This document shows positions 7,951 to 13,137 of a DNA stretch of 17,277 nucleotides, piece by piece (position 1 is the stretch's first letter; each line of letters opens with the position of its first letter). The DNA is taken from NCBI GenBank assembly GCA_035525055.1, contig DATLEZ010000058.1, positions 1 through 17,277 on the forward strand, in the 5' to 3' direction. The notes beneath the pieces are model-generated. The model ran no database searches. It had not been told where the DNA came from and saw nothing but the letters and a program-made list of their open reading frames with translations. Source of the DNA: DATEEG01 sp035525055. GTDB lineage: Bacteria > Actinomycetota > Acidimicrobiia > Spongiisociales > ZC4RG35. A program made the translations under genes and the position numbers.

Positions 7951-7956
7951 AGGTTA
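7951..7956 (-). promoter_or_regulatory. leaderless-type -10 box (TAACCT) for the MFS gene
   Basis: TAACCT, then 6 nt, then ATG on the minus strand. It faces a similar box for the divergent gene; both promoters share about 50 bp. Confidence 0.5.
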
Positions 7957-7984
7957 GGCCAGCAGTACCGCCCAATGGCTTTGG

Positions 7985-7990
7985 TACCCT
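7985..7990 (+). promoter_or_regulatory. leaderless-type -10 box (TACCCT) for the holin-X-like gene
   Basis: TACCCT, then 7 nt (gacatca), then the ATG at 7998. No Shine-Dalgarno is present, and no clear -35. Confidence 0.5.
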
Positions 7991-7997
7991 GACATCA

Positions 7998-8309
7998 ATG
8001 GCCACCGGACCCCAGGAAATTCCCGAGCTAGTTACCGAGCTCGCCACGATGTCGAAGGAGTACCTTCGACAGGAAGTAGTCGAGCCAGCGAAGAGGCTCG
8101 GCCGCTTTGCAGGGTTCGGACTCGGCGCCGCGGTTCTGTTCTCGATGGCGTCGCTTCTGCTGATTCTCGGGCTGTTCGCCTTGCTGCGGAGACTCCTACC
8201 CGACACACCGTGGTGGTCGGTGGGTGCCCGTCTCTTTACGTTTGTCGGAGCCGGAGCCGGCGCCGCCTTGATCGGATGGAGGATGACCCGTGACGATCAC
8301 AAGAGCTGA
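7998..8309 (+). CDS. putative actinobacterial holin-X / phage holin family membrane protein
   Basis: The 103-aa protein has a charged N-terminal helix (about 10-35, ELVTELATMSKEYLRQEV) followed by two membrane segments (about 38-62 and 73-93) split by a RRLLPDTPWW loop. This is the layout of the small 'phage holin family / holin-X superfamily III' proteins of actinobacterial chromosomes, most of which are not known to lyse cells. The first gene of a rightward group, it has a leaderless-type start at the ATG and its last 20 nt overlap the next gene. No phage genes are near, so a prophage origin is not supported. Role unknown, probably envelope-related. Confidence 0.65.
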   Translation: MATGPQEIPELVTELATMSKEYLRQEVVEPAKRLGRFAGFGLGAAVLFSMASLLLILGLFALLRRLLPDTPWWSVGARLFTFVGAGAGAALIGWRMTRDDHKS

Positions 8310-8484
8310 CATCGAGGCCAAGGCCCGCGAGATCACCGCGGTGGTGAACGACACCAAGGAGAGCGCCCAAAACACGGCCATCCTCGCCGGCGTGGCAGTC
8401 CTGGTAGTCGTGGGAATCTCCTACCTGATCGGCCGCAGAAAAGCCCGCTCAGGAAGGGCCGTAGTAGAGGTGTATCGAATATGA
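8290..8484 (+). CDS. small single-helix membrane protein (DUF3618/YtxH-like)
   Basis: The 64-aa protein starts at a GTG at 8290 with GGAGGA 6 nt upstream and overlaps the preceding gene by 20 nt, so the two are translationally linked. The N-terminal half is amphipathic (RADIEAKAREITAVVNDTKE) and is followed by one membrane helix (about 29-46), then a basic stretch and a GRAVVEVYRI end. It resembles DUF3618-type proteins that often follow a holin-like gene in actinobacteria; the function is not known. The pairing suggests that the two proteins act together at the membrane. Confidence 0.65.
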   Translation: MTITRADIEAKAREITAVVNDTKESAQNTAILAGVAVLVVVGISYLIGRRKARSGRAVVEVYRI

Positions 8485-8486
8485 AG

Positions 8487-8520
8487 CGTTTTACGTTTTA
8501 CGTTTTACGTTTTACTTTTA
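8487..8520 (+). repeat. heptamer tandem repeat (CGTTTTA)x4 plus a partial copy
   Basis: Four exact copies of CGTTTTA (8487-8514) and a degenerate fifth (CTTTTA) lie between the single-helix gene and the 88-aa gene. It is the most AT-rich stretch in this part of the window. Its reverse complement resembles the ACGTARA repeat at 8779-8806, so the two bracket the 88-aa gene as an imperfect inverted pair. Confidence 0.85.
8513..8518 (+). promoter_or_regulatory. possible -10 box (TACTTT) inside the heptamer repeat
   Basis: TACTTT is formed by the last, degenerate repeat unit and lies 6 nt before the ATG at 8525, the same spacing as the other leaderless-type starts of the window. Confidence 0.4.
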
Positions 8521-8524
8521 CGCC

Positions 8525-8791
8525 ATGAATCCGATCACGGATGGATTGGCCCGCGGTTTTCGCGGTCTCCGAACTGGCGATCAGCGCTCGCTCTACACCG
8601 GAGCCCTCTTGCTCGCCTACGGCCTCTGGAAACGGAACCGTGGCCGGCGTGACCTTCTATACACGCGAACCCTCAACCCAGGCGAAGCGATCCTTGTCAA
8701 GGCGAGCCGGGGGAAGGGCCATGAAATCGTCGTCGGAGACGAACTAGCCGACAAGGTCAGCGCATCGAAACGCCCTCTACGTAATACGTAG
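8525..8791 (+). CDS. hypothetical 88-aa protein
   Basis: I do not recognise a named family. The N-terminal part (GFRGLRTGDQRSLYTGALLLAYGLWKRNR) could form one short membrane-associated helix with a basic flank; the second half (LNPGEAILVKASRGKGHEIVVGDE) looks like a small beta-rich domain. The last three codons and the stop are built from the downstream ACGTARA repeat, so the C-terminus (RNT) may be recent. It has no Shine-Dalgarno but a TACTTT box 6 nt before the ATG. It follows two small membrane genes and precedes the ttuB group, suggesting it belongs to the small membrane set rather than to tRNA modification. Confidence 0.6.
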   Translation: MNPITDGLARGFRGLRTGDQRSLYTGALLLAYGLWKRNRGRRDLLYTRTLNPGEAILVKASRGKGHEIVVGDELADKVSASKRPLRNT

Positions 8792-8806
8792 AACGTAGAA
8801 CGTCAT
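8779..8806 (+). repeat. heptamer repeat (ACGTARA-type, four units)
   Basis: The units are ACGTAAT, ACGTAGA, ACGTAGA and ACGTCAT. The reverse complement reads ACGTTCTACGTTCTACGT followed by ATTACGT, which aligns over 25 nt to the upstream (CGTTTTA)n array with 3 differences. It overlaps the 3' end of the 88-aa gene and ends 4 nt before the next start codon. Confidence 0.75.
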
Positions 8807-8810
8807 AAGA

Positions 8811-8906
8811 ATGAGAAATCGTCGCTTCGTTCAGGTTGTTGTCTGGGTCGTGGTCATTGCCATGATCCTGGGTCTCGCCGCTACTGCTGTCTCGATATTC
8901 GGATGA
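8811..8906 (+). CDS. 31-residue single-helix membrane protein
   Basis: A short frame from the ATG at 8811 to the TGA at 8904-8906, below usual ORF size limits. The peptide begins MRNRRFVQVVVWVVVIAMI and ends AVSIFG: a basic N-terminus followed by one hydrophobic helix (about 6-28), an orientation with the N-terminus inside. Its stop overlaps the ttuB start as ATGA, so translation of ttuB is probably coupled to it. No strong ribosome site precedes it. Its role is unknown; it could anchor or regulate, or serve as a leader for ttuB. Confidence 0.6.
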   Translation: MRNRRFVQVVVWVVVIAMILGLAATAVSIFG

Positions 8907-9097
8907 AAGTGGTCCTTCGCAATCCCCGACGGGAGGTCGAGCTCGATGGGGTAAGACGAGTTTCGGACCTCTTCAAGAGGCTTGATTTGGTGTCCGAGTC
9001 TTATCTCGCCATTCGCCAGGGCGAGCTGCTAACGACGGAGGAAACCGTCGCCAACGAGGATGTCATCGAGCTCAGACCCGTGATATCGGGAGGATGA
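8903..9097 (+). CDS. ttuB: TtuB-like ubiquitin-fold sulfur carrier (MoaD/ThiS family)
   Basis: The 64-aa beta-grasp protein ends in the diagnostic Gly-Gly (ISGG, 61-64). The pattern of an N-terminal strand (MKVVLRNPRREVEL), a mid helix (VSDLFKRL), AIRQGELLTTEETV (37-50) and ELRPVISGG matches TtuB more closely than MoaD or ThiS of cofactor synthesis. TtuB is activated at its C-terminus as a thiocarboxylate and gives its sulfur to TtuA, making 2-thiouridine/ribothymidine at tRNA position 54. In Thermus, TtuB has also been reported conjugated to proteins. It overlaps the 31-aa gene by 4 nt and is followed 1 nt later by ttuA, so pair and function fit well. No E1-like activating enzyme lies in the window; one shared with other pathways is presumably elsewhere. 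Confidence 0.85.
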   Translation: MKVVLRNPRREVELDGVRRVSDLFKRLDLVSESYLAIRQGELLTTEETVANEDVIELRPVISGG

Positions 9098-9098
9098 G

Positions 9099-10022
9099 AT
9101 GAAGTGCCTGGTATGCCGGGGTAAGGCGGTCATTCAGGTGCGCCGCCACCACGCCAACTTCTGCAAGGTGCACTTCATCGAACATGTCCGCCGCCAGGTC
9201 GAAAGGACGATTCACGACTTCAAAATGTTCGGACCGGACGATCGCCTGGTTCTGGGGGTGTCGGGCGGCAAGGACAGCCTCGCCCTCTGGGACATCCTCA
9301 CCCACCTCGGCTACCCCGTCGACGGCGTCTATCTTCACCTCGGGATCGGTGACTACAGCTCCGACAGCCTTCGGTTCTCGCAGGAGTTCGCGCAAAGCCG
9401 GGGTCTTTCCCTGGAAGTCGTCAACCTTCCCGATCAGTACGACTTCTCGGTTCCCGAGGCCGCTTCGGCTTCGCATCGGAGCCCGTGCTCGGCTTGCGGG
9501 CTCTCCAAGCGCTACATCCTCAACCGAGTGGCCGAGAGCTCCGGATACGACGTCCTCGTGATGGGCCATAACCTCGACGATGAGGCCGCAACCCTGTTCT
9601 CCAACGTTCTGCAGTGGAATGCCGACTACCTGGGGCGACAGCGCCCGGTGCTGCCGGCCACCGATCAAGGCCTGGCTCGCAAGGTCAAGCCGTTGATAAG
9701 GGTTGCCGAGCGGGAGACGGCCGCCTACGCCGTGCTGTCGGGCATCGACTACGAGGTGGAGGAGTGCCCGATGGCCTCAGGCAACACCCTCAACCGCTAC
9801 AAGGAATGGCTCAATCGACTGGAGGAGCAATCCCCGGGGATCAAGGCCAGTTTCCTGTTCGGTTTCTTCGAAAGGGGCGCGGAGCACTTCGACCCGGGTG
9901 ATGGTGTTGAGTTGAGAGAGTGTTCGTTCTGCGGGCAGCCGACGACCGGCGATGTTTGTGCGTTCTGCAAACTGCAGAAGCTGACGATCTCACGACGGCC
10001 CGAACTGACGATTCGGTCGTGA
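9099..10022 (+). CDS. ttuA: TtuA-like tRNA-5-methyluridine54 2-sulfurtransferase
   Basis: This 307-aa PP-loop ATPase has the N-terminal zinc finger C3-x2-C6 ... C22-x2-H25, the ATP loop SGGKDS at 55-60, and a C-terminal zinc finger C275-x2-C278 ... C287-x2-C290. The three cysteines that bind the catalytic [4Fe-4S] cluster in TtuA/TtcA-type enzymes are here as C130-x2-C133 (PCSACG) and C223 (EECP), at almost the same positions as in Thermus TtuA (130, 133, 222). The terminal zinc fingers distinguish it from TtcA. It activates U54/T54 with ATP and adds sulfur from TtuB, which strengthens the T-loop. A GGGAGG site lies 5 nt upstream of the ATG. The gene is the central member of a ttuB-ttuA-trmI group. 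Confidence 0.92.
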   Translation: MKCLVCRGKAVIQVRRHHANFCKVHFIEHVRRQVERTIHDFKMFGPDDRLVLGVSGGKDSLALWDILTHLGYPVDGVYLHLGIGDYSSDSLRFSQEFAQSRGLSLEVVNLPDQYDFSVPEAASASHRSPCSACGLSKRYILNRVAESSGYDVLVMGHNLDDEAATLFSNVLQWNADYLGRQRPVLPATDQGLARKVKPLIRVAERETAAYAVLSGIDYEVEECPMASGNTLNRYKEWLNRLEEQSPGIKASFLFGFFERGAEHFDPGDGVELRECSFCGQPTTGDVCAFCKLQKLTISRRPELTIRS

Positions 10023-10026
10023 CGAC

Positions 10027-10077
10027 CTGATGACTGGATTTGGCTGATGACTGGATTTGGCTGATGACTGGACCTGG
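10027..10077 (+). repeat. 17-bp direct repeat, three copies, over the trmI start
   Basis: CTGATGACTGGATTTGG occurs twice exactly (10027-10043 and 10044-10060) and once with two changes (10061-10077). As 17 is not a multiple of 3, the ATGs at 10030, 10047 and 10064 lie in three different frames. The first two each encode MTGFG and stop in a TGATG overlap with the next ATG; only the third opens trmI. Confidence 0.9.
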
Positions 10078-10867
10078 CCCGCTGGCTTCGGGCGAGAACG
10101 CCCTCCTGGTCGACCTCAAGGGACGTCGCTACCTCATCCGACTTCAGAACGGCGGCCAGTTTCACTACCACCAGGGCTTCGTATCACACGATGAGATGAT
10201 CGGGAAGGAAGAAGGCTTCCGACTGCAGTCGAGCGGAGGAGGTTCACTTCTCGTCCTCCGGCCCCGCCTCGCCGACTTCGTGTTGAAGATGCCGCGGGGA
10301 GCAACCGTCGTCTACCCCAAGGACATGGGTCCTATCGCCGTGTACGCCGATCTCGGGCCGGGCATGACAGTTCTCGAGGCTGGTACCGGGTCAGGGGCTT
10401 TGACTCTCGCCCTCCTTCGCTTCGTCGGGCCGTCTGGCCGGGTCATCAGCGTCGAGCGCCGGGACGACCATGCCGGACATGCCCGCAAGATCATCGAGCG
10501 ATGGATGGGCGAGGTCCCGCCCAACCTTGATCTGCGAATCGGCGAAGTCGAGGACGTGATCGCCGAGATCGCCCCCGAGCGAATCATCCTCGACCTCCCT
10601 GAACCGTGGCATTCGATCAAGGTCGCGGCGGAGTATCAACCGGGCGGTGGGGTGCTCTGCTCGTACCTCCCCACGGTGCCCCAGATCCAGACCCTCACTG
10701 ACGCGATGCGTGAGAGCGGGGCTTACGAGGAGATCGAGATCTTCGAGACCCTCTTCCGGACGTGGACCGTCGAGGGTCGTTCGGTCCGACCCGACCACCG
10801 CATGGTCGGCCACACCGGCTTTCTGGTAATCGGGCGCAAAGTCCTCGAAGCGTGTCCCCCCTCGTGA
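10064..10867 (+). CDS. trmI: tRNA (adenine-58-N1)-methyltransferase TrmI
   Basis: The 267-aa enzyme has the TrmI layout: an N-terminal beta domain (about 1-75) with GFVSHDEMIGK, then PKDMGPI and a Rossmann fold with motif I EAGTGSGALTLALL (105-118), motif II SVERR (129-133) and the catalytic LDLPEPW (176-182, Asp177). It makes m1A58 in the tRNA T-loop. In Thermus this methylation favours 2-thiolation of position 54, which fits the neighbouring ttuBA. TrmI also lies near the proteasome ATPase gene in mycobacteria, so the location here is conserved synteny. I start it at the ATG at 10064, inside the 17-bp repeats; an in-frame TTG at 10040 would add 8 residues. There is no Shine-Dalgarno, so reinitiation after ttuA (stop at 10022) is likely. 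Confidence 0.92.
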   Translation: MTGPGPLASGENALLVDLKGRRYLIRLQNGGQFHYHQGFVSHDEMIGKEEGFRLQSSGGGSLLVLRPRLADFVLKMPRGATVVYPKDMGPIAVYADLGPGMTVLEAGTGSGALTLALLRFVGPSGRVISVERRDDHAGHARKIIERWMGEVPPNLDLRIGEVEDVIAEIAPERIILDLPEPWHSIKVAAEYQPGGGVLCSYLPTVPQIQTLTDAMRESGAYEEIEIFETLFRTWTVEGRSVRPDHRMVGHTGFLVIGRKVLEACPPS

Positions 10868-10871
10868 GGGG

Positions 10872-10929
10872 TCAGGGGTTCTTTGTTCCGACCTGGAACA
10901 CAAGGAGATCACGGAACAAAGAACCCTGA
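10872..10929. terminator. long hairpin between trmI and serB
   Basis: An 18-bp inverted repeat (10872-10890 with 10912-10929; one bulged G) containing TTCTTTGTTCCG surrounds a 21-nt loop. It lies 5 nt after the trmI stop, between convergent genes. No T-run follows, so it is a non-canonical, possibly bidirectional terminator or a dispersed repeat element. A weaker 9-bp inverted repeat (10961-10969 with 11024-11032) lies next to the serB stop. Confidence 0.6.
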
Positions 10930-11025
10930 TCAGACCGATCGAGCACAGCGAGATCGAGGGGGTGTGAGAACTCCCGCGGAGGGCGAAGGGTCTGGACCGA
11001 CCGAGTTCGTCTCGACGCCCTGGTC

Positions 11026-12237
11026 TCACACCGGCGGGAGGCCGGCGACGGGGATCCGGTCGGTTTGATCGCCACTGTCGGCGGCTTCGACCTCGTCGCG
11101 CCGGATGCCGAGCAGAAACAGGATCGCGTCGAGGTAGGGAACGGACACGGCAGTGTGCGCTGCGTCTCTGACAACGGGTTTGGCATTGAAGGCGATCCCA
11201 AGTCCTGCCACCGCCAACATGTCGAGGTCGTTGGCGCCGTCGCCGATTGCCACGGTCTGGTCGAGGGGGATACCTTCCACCCGGGCGACCTCCTTGAGGA
11301 TGGATGCCTTGCGGGCCCGATCAATTGGCGGACCCGTCAGCCTCCCAGTGAGTCTGCCGTCGGCGATTTCGAGTTCATTGCCATAGGCGTGATCGAGGCC
11401 GAGGTCGGTCTTGAGTCGCTCGGTGAAGACTGTGAACCCGCCTGAGACGATTGCAATCTTCATCCCCATTCGATGAAGGGTGCGGACGAAAGTTCTGGCG
11501 CCGGGAGTCAGACGGATTCTGTCCCACACCCGCTCGAGGGCGTCAACCGGAAGGTCCCGAAGGAGAGCCACCCGTCTCGTCAGCGACGCCGCGAAGTCGA
11601 TCTCACCAGTCATCGCCCTAGCTGTCAGCTCCGCGACCTCGGCGGCAACTCCTGCCTCGTCGGCGAGGAGGTCGATGACCTCGTCCTGGATGAGGGTGGA
11701 GTCGACGTCGAGGACGATCAGGCGCTTCGAACGGCGGGTCAGTCCTTCGGCCTGGACCGCCACGTCGACATCGTGGCCCGCTGAGGTCACCAGCAGGGAC
11801 GATCTCATGGCCGCCTGATCGCCCCCGCTAACGGCCAGTTCGTAGCTGATAACCGGGTAGCGGGAGAGGCGCTCGATCGAATCGATGTTGCCTCCGGCCG
11901 AGGCGATGGCGTTGGCGACCGCGCCGAAAGCCTCAGGGCTGATCTGAGCTCCGATGACTGTCACCGCGAACCGTGGCCTGACAGGGGTTGAAATGTCTTC
12001 GTCGACGACTTCGAAATCGGCTTGAAGCCCCTGCTCCCACGCGTAGAAGAGGACATCGCGAACGGTCTGCTGTCCTTCCGGCACGGAGATGAGGACGCTG
12101 AGGCTGAGGCGGTCTCGGAGGACTATCTGCTCGACGTCGTAGAGGGTGCAGTCGCCCTGCGCCAATACCTCCATCAGCCCGGCCGTGATTCCGGGTCCGT
12201 CGAGACCCGAGATCCGGGCAAGGATGATCGAAGACAT
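11026..12237 (-). CDS. serB: phosphoserine phosphatase with N-terminal ACT domains
   Basis: The 403-aa protein has two ACT-type regulatory domains (about 4-80 and 90-165) followed by a HAD phosphatase domain. The HAD motifs are DVDSTL at 177-182 (nucleophile Asp177, acid Asp179), SGG at 265-267, Lys310 and GDGANDLDM at 332-340. It catalyses phosphoserine to serine plus phosphate, the last step of serine synthesis in the cytoplasm; the ACT domains probably sense an amino acid, as in mycobacterial SerB. The length matches actinobacterial ACT-fused SerB. The ATG at 12237 is preceded 8 nt upstream by TACCCT and no ribosome site, so a leaderless or nearly leaderless mRNA is likely. It is convergent with trmI. 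Confidence 0.93.
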   Translation of the reverse strand: MSSIILARISGLDGPGITAGLMEVLAQGDCTLYDVEQIVLRDRLSLSVLISVPEGQQTVRDVLFYAWEQGLQADFEVVDEDISTPVRPRFAVTVIGAQISPEAFGAVANAIASAGGNIDSIERLSRYPVISYELAVSGGDQAAMRSSLLVTSAGHDVDVAVQAEGLTRRSKRLIVLDVDSTLIQDEVIDLLADEAGVAAEVAELTARAMTGEIDFAASLTRRVALLRDLPVDALERVWDRIRLTPGARTFVRTLHRMGMKIAIVSGGFTVFTERLKTDLGLDHAYGNELEIADGRLTGRLTGPPIDRARKASILKEVARVEGIPLDQTVAIGDGANDLDMLAVAGLGIAFNAKPVVRDAAHTAVSVPYLDAILFLLGIRRDEVEAADSGDQTDRIPVAGLPPV

Positions 12238-12245
12238 CGGGCCCG

Positions 12246-12251
12246 AGGGTA
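12246..12251 (-). promoter_or_regulatory. -10 box (TACCCT) for serB
   Basis: TATACCCT on the minus strand ends 8 nt before the serB ATG. It is identical to the box used by the holin-X-like gene. Confidence 0.45.
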
Positions 12252-12294
12252 TATGGCCGAGGACGCCACACGCCAGACGCCAGGTAGGACCCCC

Positions 12295-12344
12295 CTTCTT
12301 GTGACGGTCTGCCTACCGCGGAGGGGGTCAACCGTCACAAGAAG
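12295..12344. terminator. long hairpin between the membrane protein gene and serB
   Basis: A perfect 14-bp inverted repeat (CTTCTTGTGACGGT, 12295-12308, with 12331-12344) surrounds a 22-nt loop, 2 nt after the stop of the small membrane gene. No T-run follows. It has the same architecture as the hairpin at 10872-10929 on the other side of serB. Confidence 0.6.
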
Positions 12345-12346
12345 AG

Positions 12347-12733
12347 TTATTGAACAGTGGGTACCGTCGGTGAAAGCTCCGGAGCCAACAGGATCGTCAG
12401 CGCCGCCACTACCACCAGAGGTAGGACGATGATGATCAGGCTGGCAGGCAACAGCGAGGCGAGGAACATGCCTATCCAGGTAGCGGCCCGCCTTTTCGTC
12501 GTACGCCAACGGTTCGGTCCATCGAAGGTCAACAGAAAGCCGAGAGCACTGAAGAACCCGAGTAGTCCAACAGCCAGGATCCCCAGGGCTACTGCCGGCG
12601 AGTCCTCGGTGTCCGAGATGAGGTAGACGACTGCGTTGCCGGCGAAGATCCACCCGCCGTACAGGAGAACGGCGATCCCTACGAAGCGACCGTAGAGAGC
12701 CGGGAGCTCGGTTAAGGCTCTATGAAGATGCAC
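12347..12733 (-). CDS. hypothetical four-helix membrane protein
   Basis: The 128-aa protein has four hydrophobic segments: about 17-38, 46-70, 84-103 and 103-118, the last two nearly continuous. A basic stretch (RWRTTKRRAA) lies between helices 2 and 3. I do not recognise the family. The start is a GTG at 12733 inside the ferredoxin gene (22-nt overlap), so translation is probably coupled to the ferredoxin and the two form an operon. It has no convincing ribosome site. It could be a membrane partner of the ferredoxin, but that is inference from position only. Confidence 0.55.
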   Translation of the reverse strand: MHLHRALTELPALYGRFVGIAVLLYGGWIFAGNAVVYLISDTEDSPAVALGILAVGLLGFFSALGFLLTFDGPNRWRTTKRRAATWIGMFLASLLPASLIIIVLPLVVVAALTILLAPELSPTVPTVQ

Positions 12734-12957
12734 TCACCGGGACACTCTTCCGCGGACTCAACTGTGATGTCCTCTTGCCCGGCCGGAACTGTCGCGACCC
12801 CCTGGGATCCCTGGGTGTTGCCTTTGGATTCCGCGTAGATCGTCCCGCTTTCCTTGACATAAGCGAGGCCGTCGTCCAGCAGGACGAACACATCGGGGGC
12901 GATCTCCTCGCACAGGCCGTCGCCGGTGCAGAGATCCTGATCAATCCAGACTTTCAC
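12712..12957 (-). CDS. ferredoxin, [3Fe-4S]/[4Fe-4S] CxxDxxC type with an insert
   Basis: The 81-aa ferredoxin carries C-T-G-D-G-L-C near the N-terminus and ECPGEC near the C-terminus, the actinobacterial single-cluster layout. An Asp at the position of the missing second cysteine (CxxDxxC), as in Pyrococcus ferredoxin, fits a [4Fe-4S] cluster with an Asp ligand or a [3Fe-4S] cluster. Between the cysteine groups is a Gly/Ser/Gln-rich insert of about 25 residues (ESKGNTQGSQGVATVPAGQ). A GTG at 12957 has GGGAG 5 nt upstream and is preferred to the TTG at 12960. It serves as a small electron carrier; the redox partner is unknown. It is divergent from arc with 180 bp between, so promoters may be shared. 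Confidence 0.88.
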   Translation of the reverse strand: MKVWIDQDLCTGDGLCEEIAPDVFVLLDDGLAYVKESGTIYAESKGNTQGSQGVATVPAGQEDITVESAEECPGECIFIEP

Positions 12958-12987
12958 CAATACTCCCAGTAGTGACCGCTCATCAGA

Positions 12988-12993
12988 ATTCTA
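12988..12993 (-). promoter_or_regulatory. possible -10 box (TAGAAT) for the ferredoxin operon
   Basis: TAGAAT on the minus strand, with TTGCGC 15 nt further upstream as a weak -35, would give a leader of roughly 24 nt to the GTG at 12957. Confidence 0.4.
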
Positions 12994-13100
12994 CTCGCCC
13001 CTGCGTTGGCGCAATCACCTAGCAAACAGGATTCGAGCACAAAGGACTGATGATTTGTAACCGACTTTCCGATACTCATGGCGATAACCCGACCTCTTCG

Positions 13101-13106
13101 TATACT
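13101..13106 (+). promoter_or_regulatory. -10 box (TATACT) for the proteasome operon
   Basis: A near-consensus TATACT lies 31 nt before the arc ATG and would give a leader of about 25 nt that includes the AGGAG at 13128-13132. No clear -35 is visible. Confidence 0.55.
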
Positions 13107-13137
13107 GCCAAAAGGGTAGGTCTAGCCAGGAGCGCAT

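Noticed and set aside
6587..8206. Long minus-strand frame of 539 codons overlapping the MFS gene
   Set aside because: It is a high-GC shadow of the MFS gene in another frame; its composition (Arg/Ser/Gly/Pro-rich, no domains) is that of a non-coding frame, while the MFS frame has helices and family motifs.
7998..8484. Prophage lysis module
   Set aside because: Only a holin-like small membrane protein is present, with no endolysin, structural or integrase genes; such proteins are common on actinobacterial chromosomes.
8487..8806. Heptamer arrays as a CRISPR array
   Set aside because: Units are 7 bp without spacers, and no cas genes are near.
9099..10022. TtcA (C32 2-thiolation) or TilS for the PP-loop protein
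   Set aside because: Both terminal zinc fingers, the C130/C133/C223 spacing and the adjacent GG-ended TtuB point to TtuA; no TilS substrate-binding domain is present.
10961..11032. Second inverted repeat (9-bp arms) at the serB 3' end as a separate terminator
   Set aside because: The arms are short, the loop is over 50 nt and one arm overlaps the serB stop codon; too weak to list on its own.
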